Origin: Pontibacter indicus
GTDB taxonomy: Bacteria > Bacteroidota > Bacteroidia > Cytophagales > Hymenobacteraceae
DNA: 64,000 bases
Assembly: GCF_900156345.1 (NCBI RefSeq)
Contig: NZ_FTPP01000004.1
Location: 248,001 to 312,000 of the forward strand
Reading direction: 5' to 3'
The notes beneath the pieces were generated by a model. That model was not told where the DNA came from, did no database searches, and worked only from the letters and a program-made list of their open reading frames with translations. Within the stretch, counting starts at the first letter, position 1. Each line of letters starts with the position of its first letter. Both the position numbers and the translations under genes were made by a program. Of this stretch, positions 52,415 to 61,206 are shown one piece after another.

Positions 52415-54634
52415 TTAAAACCGATACCTGGTCTGCACCCGGATATCGGACCTGCGCGGTCCCTCAATCATCTCTAGCCCCGAACCGATGGTACGCTGGT
52501 TGCGGTAATGCGTCAGCGCATATTTCACCCACACATCCAGGCGGCGCATCGGCCGGAACTGCAACATCCCATACAGGCGAGTGCCGCGGCCATGAAAGGC
52601 AGGTATAGAAAAGGCATAGAGCACATCCCGTTCAAAGGCATATTGGCGGGTTTCGTAGTCGTCGGTGTCGAAAATGGCGTAGCGGGTGCTCAGGCGGACT
52701 TTGCTAAAGTTGAAATTGATATCCTGCGAAATGAAGTACCCCGAAGTTTGCGGTGACTCCAACTCAAAACTGCTGAACTGTACGCGCGAGCGAAGGTTCA
52801 CGACTGGTGTCGGCGTAAATTCATAGTACAGGAGGTAGTTCTTGCGGTTGGCCTGTCCCACGTAATCGATGCTGGTGAGGTTGTCGGCTACATTACGGCC
52901 CTTGCTTTCGGCGCGGAACTGGGCGTAAAGCGAACTCTGGCGGCTGGGGCGGAAGAGGAGGCGCAGTAGGTACTCGTCGCCCTGCGAAGGCGCATCGACA
53001 CGGTAGCGCAGCCACGGAAAACGGAAGCGGTCATAATACGCTGTGAGCTCCCACTTGGCAAAAGGCTTTATTTTGATGCCTGTGTAGAATCCCTGTTCGT
53101 TGATGTTACGCGTCCCCTCGCCAAAAGCATTGCCATAGAAGGTATGGAAATCGCGGGCGTAGTAGCGGTAAAGCATGGCCAGTTCCACTTTGTTGGAGAG
53201 GTTGGCGGTCAGGCCGTTCACCGTGCCCATACCGCCGCTTTTGGAGATAGCCGTTTCGCCGAACAGGTAGACGTTCTGCCAGGTATAGGCATAATTCGCG
53301 CTGATGTTGTAATTGCTCGTGCCGCCGAACTCAAAACGCTGATAGGGCTGTCCCGCTTTCTGGATGGGGGAACTGTAACTGGTCGCCATGGCCGTTATAC
53401 CTGCCAGCAGGGTGCGGTTGCGGCTCTGGTACGTGGCATTGCCACCGATAATCTGCTCGCCCACCCGCTTCCGATTGGCCAGTTCAGTAGGTGTGCGGTG
53501 GAAGCCCGTGGTCTGTATACCTGTAAAGAAATCCCCGAAGTTATCCAGCGTGTCGAGCTGTGCCTGCAGGTTGGCATCCACGCGTTTGCTCGAGTAAAAA
53601 CCCGTTACACCCATACGTCCTAAGGTATAGGTAGCCGCAGCGCCACGATAAAAAGCATGCTCCAGCACCGAGCTGTAAGGGCGTATACCTACATTCGGCC
53701 GACTCACGGTCGTAATCGTCTCGCTGCCCTTGCCCACCGTGTAGCCCGACGAAAGCAAGAGGCCCTGACCAAACTGCAATTGATAATCGCCCAGCGCAAT
53801 CGTCTTAAACCTGCCTTTGTTGTAGAGCTGCAGATGGGCCGAGTAAAAGTCGAAACCGTATCGGCGGGTGGCGGGATCCCAGGTGAACTGCTCACCAGCG
53901 TCTTTCTCGGCCGTGAAACCCAGACTATAGTCGCGGGTATGGCTGACACGGTAGCGCATCAGCACCTTGTCAGGAGAACCGAGGTAGCGGGTGGTCGAGC
54001 GGCTCGTGGTGTCGACGGAGGTATAGCCGCGGCGCTGTTGCAGGGTGCGTTCGTAGCGGAGGAGCAGGGCGTTGTTGTCTTCGCCCACGATGCGCTGCCA
54101 GAGCGGGCGCTGGTCGGCACTGAGGCCTGCATCCTCCACCCGCACAAAGTAAACGAGTTTGTAAATCGTGATCAGGTCAAAATCAGGAATAGCCTGCAGC
54201 TCATAGATGCTCAGCAAAGGGCCGTTTTCGCGGATGTGCCGGAAGAAGGAAGCGATTTGCGGGCGCGACAGGATGTAAAGCGAGGCCAGTTCTTCAGGCG
54301 TAGTGCGGTTGAGGTCGATGGGGCGCTGAAAGTACTGGAAAAGCGTTTCATAAAAGTCTTCGTACGGCACATTCTCGTCTTCCTGCTGCGCGAAAAGCTC
54401 CTGCACGAAAAGGTCAAAGTCGAAGGTTTGGCGTGGGTAATCCTGCGCCTGACTTGGCAGCCAGGTGCAAAGCAGCAGAAAGAACGTCGCTATACCTTGC
54501 TTTGCAGCAGTTGTAAGCCCATTTGTGCTATACCTGAAACTTGCCGCTATATCTGCCAATTGGTTTGCAAACCACAGCTGCAAACGATGGGCACTATACC
54601 TGAAGCTTTTTGCCATACCTTGCTTCATGGGCAT
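52415..54634 (-). CDS. Helix-hairpin-helix outer membrane barrel protein
   Basis: A 739-residue exported protein. Residues 1-64 are an unusually long leader with the hydrophobic core GIATFFLLLCTWLPSQAQ; its FRYS and KQGIA units are encoded by octamer copies. Residues about 90-175 carry a ComEA-type helix-hairpin-helix region (PIDLNRTTPEELASLYILS, then GPLLSIYELQAIPDFD). The remaining 560 residues look like an outer membrane beta-barrel and end IRVQTRYRF. HhH plus barrel in one chain would place a DNA-binding element at the outer membrane. The start ATG follows the stop codon of the upstream gene directly (TAGATG). Confidence 0.82.
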   Translation of the reverse strand: MPMKQGMAKSFRYSAHRLQLWFANQLADIAASFRYSTNGLTTAAKQGIATFFLLLCTWLPSQAQDYPRQTFDFDLFVQELFAQQEDENVPYEDFYETLFQYFQRPIDLNRTTPEELASLYILSRPQIASFFRHIRENGPLLSIYELQAIPDFDLITIYKLVYFVRVEDAGLSADQRPLWQRIVGEDNNALLLRYERTLQQRRGYTSVDTTSRSTTRYLGSPDKVLMRYRVSHTRDYSLGFTAEKDAGEQFTWDPATRRYGFDFYSAHLQLYNKGRFKTIALGDYQLQFGQGLLLSSGYTVGKGSETITTVSRPNVGIRPYSSVLEHAFYRGAAATYTLGRMGVTGFYSSKRVDANLQAQLDTLDNFGDFFTGIQTTGFHRTPTELANRKRVGEQIIGGNATYQSRNRTLLAGITAMATSYSSPIQKAGQPYQRFEFGGTSNYNISANYAYTWQNVYLFGETAISKSGGMGTVNGLTANLSNKVELAMLYRYYARDFHTFYGNAFGEGTRNINEQGFYTGIKIKPFAKWELTAYYDRFRFPWLRYRVDAPSQGDEYLLRLLFRPSRQSSLYAQFRAESKGRNVADNLTSIDYVGQANRKNYLLYYEFTPTPVVNLRSRVQFSSFELESPQTSGYFISQDINFNFSKVRLSTRYAIFDTDDYETRQYAFERDVLYAFSIPAFHGRGTRLYGMLQFRPMRRLDVWVKYALTHYRNQRTIGSGLEMIEGPRRSDIRVQTRYRF

Positions 54635-55459
54635 CTACTTTTGAAAGGTATAGGCTAAGGACAAATGGTGGCTCTGGCCAAGCAGGGTGGTGGAGCCGAA
54701 AGCATAATCAGCAAACAACTGCCTCGCCCTGAAGCCAAGTCCGAAGGTAGCACGGTTCGTGAGGGTGCTGAAGCCGGAGCGCAAGGCCAGCTTTTCCTGC
54801 AAAAGCTGGTATTCTATACCTGCCTTGAAGTTAGCGGGGAAGTCGATGTGCTTCTCGGTTTCGGCCAGCAGGAGGAGTTTCTGGTAAGGGCGGTAGCCGA
54901 GCCCGGCTTTCATAATGGTGGGTAGCCGTTCATCGTCGAAGGCGGTCAGCTTGGCCTGGTTGATGTTGTAGGCATAAGCCCCGAAGAAGAAGCCCGGCAC
55001 GATCTCCGCTTGTCCGCCCACCGACAGCGCCACCGCCTTGCGACTGCCGTACCCTTCCGCTGCCACTTGCCACAGATCCACTTTGCCACCCAGACTGAAC
55101 TGCCCGAGCTTATGGCCTATACCTAGCCCCACGTGCTGCTGACTGAACAGCTCATCGCCGAAGCGACTCAGGCTCAATCCGTAGTTGCCATACTTGGCAG
55201 TGGGGTAGATGGCCTGCAATGCCATGGTGGAGAAGGCCCGGACACCGAACCGATTTTCAGCATAGGCACCCACTTGCGCTTTCTCGAGCCCGGCTATACC
55301 TGCCACATTGTTGTTAAGCGCCCACAGGTCGGGCAGCGTGACAGAGGCGTTGCCGAGCGCAGCGGCTCGCGCACCTGCAGGCACATCGGCCTGCGCCTGC
55401 GCGAGGCAAGGCAGGAGGTATAGAAGCAGGAAAGAAAGTTTGTTTTGTAGAGGTTTTAT
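54635..55459 (-). CDS. PorV/PorQ-like outer membrane protein, possible ATA start
   Basis: A barrel protein that starts its mature part with the PorV/PorQ signature DVPAGARAAALGNASVTLPD and LNNNVAGIAG, followed by FadL-like strands to a terminal aromatic (LAYTFQK). The first normal start is GTG at 55384 (249 residues), which would leave it without a signal peptide. Upstream in frame the DNA reads KPLQNKLSFLLLYLLPC and then LAQAQA, a good signal peptide, with only ATA codons (55459, 55462) before it and no ATG or GTG. I give the ATA start; GTG 55384 is the fallback. It is transcribed just before the HhH barrel gene. Confidence 0.7.
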   Translation of the reverse strand: MKPLQNKLSFLLLYLLPCLAQAQADVPAGARAAALGNASVTLPDLWALNNNVAGIAGLEKAQVGAYAENRFGVRAFSTMALQAIYPTAKYGNYGLSLSRFGDELFSQQHVGLGIGHKLGQFSLGGKVDLWQVAAEGYGSRKAVALSVGGQAEIVPGFFFGAYAYNINQAKLTAFDDERLPTIMKAGLGYRPYQKLLLLAETEKHIDFPANFKAGIEYQLLQEKLALRSGFSTLTNRATFGLGFRARQLFADYAFGSTTLLGQSHHLSLAYTFQK

Positions 55460-55617
55460 TATCCCATGCGAAGCTGCTTTAAAGATAAAGTGCTATGTAC
55501 GAGGGTGTAGGGAGAGGGTTGTGTCCGTCTGAACCAGCGGGATCAGGACAGGATGGGCATCATCATTGGGACAAGTCGCGATTCGATGTCTCCGACTTAA
55601 GAAATGAATACTTCAGG

Positions 55618-55699
55618 TGTCATCTCGAAAGAATTGAGAGATCTGGATTACTTCAAGGTTTATACAATTTTCAGATTTCTCCCAAGGGTCGAAATGACA
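55618..55699. repeat. TGTCATTTCGA inverted-repeat element, copy 2
   Basis: It begins TGTCATCTCGAAAG and ends TCGAAATGACA, with inner GAGAGATCT and AGATTTCTC arms. See copies at 6914 and 60550. It lies in the 386-base gap 55460-55845, which otherwise holds an AATCCTGTAAATCC unit and a terminator. Confidence 0.8.
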
Positions 55700-55744
55700 T
55701 AATAATCTGTTGGTGATGTGTGTGCCGATTTGTTCCTTCTGATT

Positions 55745-55785
55745 GATCAATCCTGTAAATCCTTTAATCCGGTAAATCCTGGTTC
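55745..55785. repeat. AATCCTGTAAATCC-type repeat
   Basis: Two tandem units (CAATCCTGTAAATCCTTTAA and TCCGGTAAATCCTGG). The same unit occurs in islands A and B. It is a common intergenic sequence in this phylum. Confidence 0.75.
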
Positions 55786-55791
55786 AAAACA

Positions 55792-55823
55792 AAAAGGCGC
55801 TGAGGTATTCCCCCAGCGCCTTT
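55792..55823 (-). terminator. Terminator of the S46 peptidase gene
   Basis: AAAGGCGCTG (55793-55802) pairs with CAGCGCCTTT (55814-55823). On the minus strand it is followed by TTTTTGTTTTG. It is 23 bases past the stop. Confidence 0.85.
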
Positions 55824-55845
55824 GCTATTGGCATGAAGCTTCAGC

Positions 55846-58173
55846 TTAGTTCTTCACTTCTACTTTAGCTCTTCTCTTGCCGTCTTTCTTCTGGATTTTC
55901 ACTGATTTTTTACCAGCCGCCAGCTCAGCCTCTGCCTGCTCAACGGCTGCATTCAGCAGTTCCGTTGCGTTATCCGCAGTAGCAGCAGTCGTAGCACCAG
56001 CGTCAGCAGGGCCTGGGCTGTTAGTGTCTACGATCGTCATTTCGTTGATCAGGTTGGTGGCGCCGGCGTACTTGTCTACCATGAACAGCACATAGTTGGC
56101 GCTCACGTTGATGCAACGCTTGTAGTCCGGATCGTACACGAGGTCACCAGTCATGGCTTCCCAGTTGCCGTCGAAGGCCAGGCCGATCAGCTCACCTTTG
56201 CCGTTGATCACCGGGGAACCGGAGTTACCGCCTGTGATGTCGTTATCGGTGATGAAGTTCACGATCAGCTCGCCGTTCTTGTTGGCATAGCGGCCGTAGT
56301 CTTTTGCTTCGTACAGCTGCTTCAGCTTGGCCGGCACAATGAACTCATCGTTCGTTGGGTCTTCCTTCTGCATCACGCCTTCCAGTGTCGTGATCACATT
56401 GTAAGTCACACCGTCAGCTGGTTCGTAGTTTTTCACAGAACCATAGCTCAGGCGGATAGTCGAGTTCGCATCCGGGTAGTATACCTTGTCCGGGTTCATC
56501 TGGCGAAGACCGGCTATGTAAAGGCGGTTGGCACGGGCCAGCTTGGCGTTGCTCTCAGCCAGTTTAGGCGAGATGTTCGCCTGATAATGCTCGATGATGG
56601 AGTTCACCAGAGCGAAAGCCGGGTCGTTGGCCAGTTGCTTCTGCGTCGGGTTGTTCAGGAATTGCTCCGTCTTCTGCTTGTTCACTACAAACGAGTTGCT
56701 GTAAACATAGTCAGCCAGTTTGTTGAAGTCGCCTTTGTATTTAGCAACCAACTGCTTGAAAGCGTCCGGCTGCTGTTCCTTGGCAATGTCATTGTGGTAG
56801 GCTTTCATCATGGCGGCAAACACTTTCTTGTCGGCCGGCATGTAGTAGTCTTTGAAGAAGGTCTCTGCTCTTGGCTTCAGGTCCTCGGCCGCTTTCTTGG
56901 CAGCCTCGGCGTTGCCAGACTTCAGGGCATTGTTCAGGGCCGACATACGGTAGGCGAACAGAAGCGCCTCTGTGCCCAGCACGGCCTCGTTCAGGTATAC
57001 GCTGGCCAGGTTGTACTTCGCAATCTCAGCATAGGCTTCGTTCATTTCTCTCAGCGAAGAACCATACAGTGACTTACGCTCCGGATTGGCATCGGCCCAA
57101 GCCTGGAATTTCTTCTCGTCGGCCTGCTTGCCTTCTACGGTCTTCATGCGCTTGATGCCGGCATTCTGACCGATGGAGTACTTGTAATAATTGGCAGTAG
57201 AGGCATGCTTAGAGGCATACTGGATGCGTACGGCATCGCTCTTGTCCATCTCTTCTTTCCAGATGTCGAGCTTCTGCTCGCGCAGTTTAATGCGGGACTC
57301 GTTCAGCTGGTTCACATCCAGTTTCAGGCCTTCGGAGGTCATGAAACGCTTGGTGCGACCCGGGAAACCGAACACCATGGCAAAGTCGTCCTGCTCCACA
57401 CCGCCAATGTTGATCGGCAGGTGGTGCTTTGGCTTGTAAGGCACGTTGGTGGCAGCGTAGTCGGCTGGCTTGCCGTCCGGTGCCATGTATACGCGGAACA
57501 TCGCGAAGTCGCCGGTGTGGCGTGGCCACATCCAGTTGTCGGTGTCGCCACCAAACTTACCTACCGCTGACGGAGGCGTACCTACCAGACGCACGTCGGT
57601 GAAGCGCTCGTAGATGAACAGGTAATATTCGTTGCCATTGAAGAAGTCGCGCACGTAAGACACGTAGCGGCCGTTCTCGCTGGCTTCTTTGGCGATGGCC
57701 TGCGCACGCTGCGAGGCCAACTGCAGACGCTCTTGCTCTGGCGTGTTGTTGTTGATGCCTTCCAGCACTTTCGCTGTCACATCGTCCATGCGCACCAGAA
57801 TGTCCACGAACAGGCCTTCGTTTGGCAGTTCCTGCTTGCGGTCTGCGGCCCAGAAGCCATTGGTCAGGTAATCTTTCTCAGGAGTGGAATGCGACTGAAT
57901 CTGGCCGTAACCGCAGTGGTGGTTTGTCAGCAAGAGACCTTCGGCAGAGATGAACTCACCCGTACAGAAGCCGCCAAACTGCACGATGGCGTCTTTGAGG
58001 CTCGAGTTGTTCACGTTGTAGATTTCTTCGGCAGTCAGCTGCAGGCCTTTTTTCTGCATGTCAGCGTGGTTGAGGCGCTTGATCAGCATCGGCAGCCACA
58101 TACCCTCGTCCGCTTTGGCGAAGGGCGCGCTCAGCGAAACTAAAAGAAGGAGTGAAAGGATTCTTTTTAACAT
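55846..58173 (-). CDS. S46 family dipeptidyl peptidase (DPP7-like)
   Basis: A 775-residue exported serine peptidase of the S46 family, which removes dipeptides from the N terminus of peptides in the periplasm. Catalytic triad: His86 (TNHHCGYG), Asp222 (TGDFAMF) and Ser651 (GGNSGSP). Cys70 and Cys87 are placed for the family disulfide. The S1 residue is Gly669 (FDGNWE); DPP7 has Gly here and DPP11 has Arg, so a preference for hydrophobic P1 residues is likely. The last 50 residues (Ala/Glu-rich, then Lys-rich) go beyond the catalytic fold. Signal peptide at 1-21. Confidence 0.95.
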   Translation of the reverse strand: MLKRILSLLLLVSLSAPFAKADEGMWLPMLIKRLNHADMQKKGLQLTAEEIYNVNNSSLKDAIVQFGGFCTGEFISAEGLLLTNHHCGYGQIQSHSTPEKDYLTNGFWAADRKQELPNEGLFVDILVRMDDVTAKVLEGINNNTPEQERLQLASQRAQAIAKEASENGRYVSYVRDFFNGNEYYLFIYERFTDVRLVGTPPSAVGKFGGDTDNWMWPRHTGDFAMFRVYMAPDGKPADYAATNVPYKPKHHLPINIGGVEQDDFAMVFGFPGRTKRFMTSEGLKLDVNQLNESRIKLREQKLDIWKEEMDKSDAVRIQYASKHASTANYYKYSIGQNAGIKRMKTVEGKQADEKKFQAWADANPERKSLYGSSLREMNEAYAEIAKYNLASVYLNEAVLGTEALLFAYRMSALNNALKSGNAEAAKKAAEDLKPRAETFFKDYYMPADKKVFAAMMKAYHNDIAKEQQPDAFKQLVAKYKGDFNKLADYVYSNSFVVNKQKTEQFLNNPTQKQLANDPAFALVNSIIEHYQANISPKLAESNAKLARANRLYIAGLRQMNPDKVYYPDANSTIRLSYGSVKNYEPADGVTYNVITTLEGVMQKEDPTNDEFIVPAKLKQLYEAKDYGRYANKNGELIVNFITDNDITGGNSGSPVINGKGELIGLAFDGNWEAMTGDLVYDPDYKRCINVSANYVLFMVDKYAGATNLINEMTIVDTNSPGPADAGATTAATADNATELLNAAVEQAEAELAAGKKSVKIQKKDGKRRAKVEVKN

Positions 58174-58203
58174 GAAATTATGTTTAGATTAGTTAAACTG
58201 TGA

Positions 58204-58211
58204 CAAATCTA
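58204..58211 (-). promoter_or_regulatory. -7 box (TAGATTTG) of the S46 peptidase gene
   Basis: An exact TAnnTTTG on the minus strand, about 31 bases before the start codon. The -33 region has TTAG at 18 bases spacing, a weak match. Confidence 0.55.
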
Positions 58212-58268
58212 CCTAAAAAATGCGTTTCCTAACAGTTGTTCGGTAAATTTAAACGCAGCAACCACACC

Positions 58269-58490
58269 ATGACCTGGCTATTCAAAAAACTACTGCTGGC
58301 GCTTCTTTGGGTATACCGCAACATGATCTCGCCCTTGAAGCCCGCCACCTGCCGCTATTCCCCTTCCTGCTCCACCTACGCCGTGGGAGCCGTGAACAAG
58401 TACGGTCCTTTTAAAGGTGGCTGGATGGCACTGAAGCGGATCGGTCGCTGCCATCCGTGGGGCGGAAGTGGCTATGACCCTGTGCCGTAG
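58269..58490 (+). CDS. yidD: Membrane protein insertion efficiency factor YidD
   Basis: A 73-residue YidD. The family blocks are complete: [30 protein letters not shown] (split here), then [20 protein letters not shown] and the end GYDPVP. YidD is a small membrane-associated protein that helps YidC/Sec insert inner membrane proteins. It is not beside rpmH/rnpA/yidC here, which is normal for Bacteroidota. Start at ATG 58269. Confidence 0.95.
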   Translation: MTWLFKKLLLALLWVYRNMISPLKPATCRYSPSCSTYAVGAVNKYGPFKGGWMALKRIGRCHPWGGSGYDPVP

Positions 58491-58574
58491 AAATTAGAAT
58501 TTATCTTTCAGGTATAGGCGGGCCCTAGCTGCGCAGGCAAGACTACTTGGATAAAAAAGGCTTCAAGCTATACC

Positions 58575-59159
58575 TTAGTTTTTCGGCACGTACTGCAGCA
58601 TTTGCTTCACCATCTTATCGGCAGTGCTGGCGTAGTCTTTTTCGTATTTCTTCAGAAGCTCTTCCCGGGTAGGTTTTTCGCCTTTGGCCTGCTTTTCCCA
58701 GAGCACCGAAAGCGATGCATAGGGTGGCAGCACGATGCCAACGGCGTTGTAGAAATTGCTGATGTTGGCGATGATGTGCTGCGCCCCGTCTGAGTCGCCC
58801 GTGATCACGATGCCGCCCACTTTGCCCTCCAGCTTCGATTTCTTCCCTTCCAGAATCTCGTCATGCAGTTCATCGAGTCGCTCGATCACCCGCTGTATTT
58901 CCGATGACTGGTTGTTCCACCAGATAGGCGTGGCAAATACGATGATGTCAGCTGCAAGAAGCTGTTTGAGGATGCTGGGCCAGTCGTCGCCTTCATCCAT
59001 GTCGCTGTAAGTGCCGGACAGGATGTTATGCTCGATCAGTTTGATGATGGTGCAGTCAATGCCTTGCTTCTTGAAATAGCCCGCCAGAAATTCAGACAGA
59101 ACTTCTGTGTTCGATAGGCCCTCTTTTTTGAGTGTGCCGAGTAAAATGATTGCTTTCAT
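58575..59159 (-). CDS. Flavodoxin-like NAD(P)H-dependent FMN reductase
   Basis: A 194-residue flavodoxin-fold protein. The FMN phosphate loop is LGTLKKEGLSNTEVL near the N terminus, and IIVFATPIWWNNQSSEIQRVIERLDEL is the flavin-binding turn. GGIVITGDSDGAQHI completes the fold. It matches the NADPH-dependent FMN reductase / flavodoxin family; the substrate is unknown. I start at ATG 59159 (MKAIILLG); the frame upstream of it is not conserved-looking. Confidence 0.87.
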   Translation of the reverse strand: MKAIILLGTLKKEGLSNTEVLSEFLAGYFKKQGIDCTIIKLIEHNILSGTYSDMDEGDDWPSILKQLLAADIIVFATPIWWNNQSSEIQRVIERLDELHDEILEGKKSKLEGKVGGIVITGDSDGAQHIIANISNFYNAVGIVLPPYASLSVLWEKQAKGEKPTREELLKKYEKDYASTADKMVKQMLQYVPKN

Positions 59160-59393
59160 ACACGTTTTACTCAGAAACCTGCTTATGTGTTCATTATTGA
59201 AAGCTGGGTAACATGCGTTGGGCCGGCCTGGATGAAGGCTCCTGTAATAAGTACACGCTTCCAAAAGTACATTGAGCGGACGTGTTATCGGACAGCCATA
59301 AAGATCATCCAAGGTATAGCACAAAGCCATCCTTTGCCCATTTAGCGCTTTTGCTGCAGAAGATCGCTTTTTTACCCGGATAGCGAGGCTATA

Positions 59394-60359
59394 CTAAGAA
59401 GCTGTAGCTGGTTCCAGTGGCATGCGTTTGGCGTTTTCAGCCAGCCAGGCGTCAAATGATTTGAGTTCTGGATTGATCTCTTTTGAGAAGCTAACGTCGC
59501 GTACGCTGTTACAGACCTGGTCAAAATCGCGGTAGAACTGAAACATGTTGCCCAGATCGTCGGCACCCGGAAAGCCGAAACTGCGGAAAGTCTCGGGTGA
59601 TATACTGTTGTAGTGCACCTCCTGGCCCAGTGCCCTGCCCATGGCCTGCGCCATCTCCTGTCCGGTCAGTTGCTCACCCGCTATGCCTACAGTCTTACTG
59701 ATCAGTTCTTCGCCTCTTTTAAAAATGCCATAAGCGCATTTACCAATGTCTTCGGCAGCTATACCTGCCATTTTCTTGTCGCCCATCGGGAGCGTCAGGT
59801 ATAGCTTACCGTCTTCCCCTCTTTTGGGTCCCATGCCGAAGTAGATAAAGTTATCCCAGTAAAAAGAGGCCCTCATAAAAGTCGTAGGCACGCCCAGATC
59901 GGTAAAGAAATGATCGGCTTCGCCTTTGGCATCAAAGTGCGGCACTTTGTACTTGCCTTGCAGCGTGGGCATGCGGTTATCGTCCAGCGGCACCCACTGA
60001 CGGGTGTCTTCCAGCGTCGACCAGATCACGTGTTTCAAACTGGCTTCTTTGGCGGCTTCTGCCATGTTTTTTGCCTCGGCATACTCTTTCTCCGGAGAGA
60101 AGTGCGCCCAGAAGAAGGTGACAAAGTAGGCACCGTAAGCGCCGTCCAACGCCCGTTTCATACTTGCCTTGTCATCAATGTCTGCCGTCACTACCTCGGC
60201 TCCCAGGTCGGCCAGTTCTTTGGCTTTTTCAGAGGAAAGATTTCGGGTTACGGCGCGCACGGCGAATGCGCTGTTGCTGTCACCTAAAATGGCGCGTGCA
60301 ACTCCTCCGCCCTGGGCTCCTGTTGCACCGAATACCGTGATGATCTTTTTTGAAGCCAT
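59394..60359 (-). CDS. NmrA-like NAD(P)-binding protein
   Basis: A 321-residue atypical SDR of the NmrA/HSCARG group. The dinucleotide motif is ITVFGATGAQGGGVARAIL (7-25), followed by AVTRNLSSEKAKEL, which contacts the NADP phosphate, VWSTLEDTRQ (residues near 110) and the long C-terminal helical part. Members sense the NADP redox state or act as reductases. The YxxxK catalytic pair is not evident, in line with the sensor type. No regulator lies beside it. Confidence 0.88.
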   Translation of the reverse strand: MASKKIITVFGATGAQGGGVARAILGDSNSAFAVRAVTRNLSSEKAKELADLGAEVVTADIDDKASMKRALDGAYGAYFVTFFWAHFSPEKEYAEAKNMAEAAKEASLKHVIWSTLEDTRQWVPLDDNRMPTLQGKYKVPHFDAKGEADHFFTDLGVPTTFMRASFYWDNFIYFGMGPKRGEDGKLYLTLPMGDKKMAGIAAEDIGKCAYGIFKRGEELISKTVGIAGEQLTGQEMAQAMGRALGQEVHYNSISPETFRSFGFPGADDLGNMFQFYRDFDQVCNSVRDVSFSKEINPELKSFDAWLAENAKRMPLEPATAS

Positions 60360-60549
60360 AAGTTTTAGTATAATAGTAAGCTATTTTTATACTTACGCTG
60401 GCTGTGGCTTTGAGATGTGTAGCTAAGTACGTTATTACAATACCGCATTGGACGCATTTAGAGGTATGATCCAAAAAGCTGTATGATTGGAGAGGAGTTG
60501 GTAAATAGGAGAGTGGCAAATAGCCAATGTTCTCAGCTTAAGGTTATTC

Positions 60550-60651
60550 TGTCATTTCGAACTGGGGGAAGGAGTCCACTAGAAGTGAGAAATCAGAAGT
60601 ATAGCTAAACCCTTGAGATGAACCAAATCTCCTCAGTCTGTCGGAATGACA
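60550..60651. repeat. TGTCATTTCGA inverted-repeat element, copy 3
   Basis: It begins TGTCATTTCGAACTGGG and ends TCGGAATGACA, with a longer and more diverged centre than copies 1 and 2. It lies in the 406-base gap 60360-60765. The rest of that gap shows no gene; 60480-60530 has a G/A-rich low-complexity run and an octamer copy is at 60711. Confidence 0.75.
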
Positions 60652-60765
60652 AATAGGGGATGTCATTCCTTAAATCGACGGCATTAGGAGATCAGTTAGG
60701 ACCACAAGCTATACCTGGATGGCGCTATGGAAATTCTTAGTCCGGGGCTTTCCTATACCTTCCTT

Positions 60766-61197
60766 TTACAGACTGCTATCGAAAACCTTCTGCTCTTTTG
60801 TTTCGCTGAAGCCGATGTGCCGGTAGAAGGTATGCGTGTCGGTTCTTTTGGTGTTGCAGCGTACCCGGATCTTGTTTACACCTTTCTCCCGAGCCCATTG
60901 TTTGACAGCCTCGATCAGCAGCAGACCGATGCCTTTGACTCTCTGCTGCTCATCCACCACCAAACCGCCAATCTCCACGAAGGCATCAGATTCCAGCTGC
61001 AAGGTATAGCGGCCGTGCACCCAGCCCACTAGTTGCCCGGCTGTCATGGCTGCATAGGCGCAGTGGTCATGACTTGCCAGAACTGCCCGGATGCGCTGCG
61101 TCATGGCCGACGCAGTGGTGCTATAGCCAAGCTGTCCCGACAGACTGGCGACAGCAGCAGCATCCTGCTCCGTGATCTTTCTGAGTGTGACCTTCAT
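60766..61197 (-). CDS. GNAT family N-acetyltransferase
   Basis: A 143-residue acetyltransferase. Motif A (VEIGGLVVDEQQRVKGIGLLLIEAVKQWA, split) contains the acetyl-CoA loop RVKGIG; motif B is FYRHIGF. The substrate is unknown. It lies nine bases downstream of the secreted hydrolase gene on the same strand and is probably co-transcribed with it. Confidence 0.9.
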   Translation of the reverse strand: MKVTLRKITEQDAAAVASLSGQLGYSTTASAMTQRIRAVLASHDHCAYAAMTAGQLVGWVHGRYTLQLESDAFVEIGGLVVDEQQRVKGIGLLLIEAVKQWAREKGVNKIRVRCNTKRTDTHTFYRHIGFSETKEQKVFDSSL

Positions 61198-61206
61198 ATG
61201 CTAGCT

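Noticed and set aside
55846..58173. DPP11-type specificity for Asp/Glu
   Set aside because: The S1 position is Gly669 in FDGNWE, not Arg.
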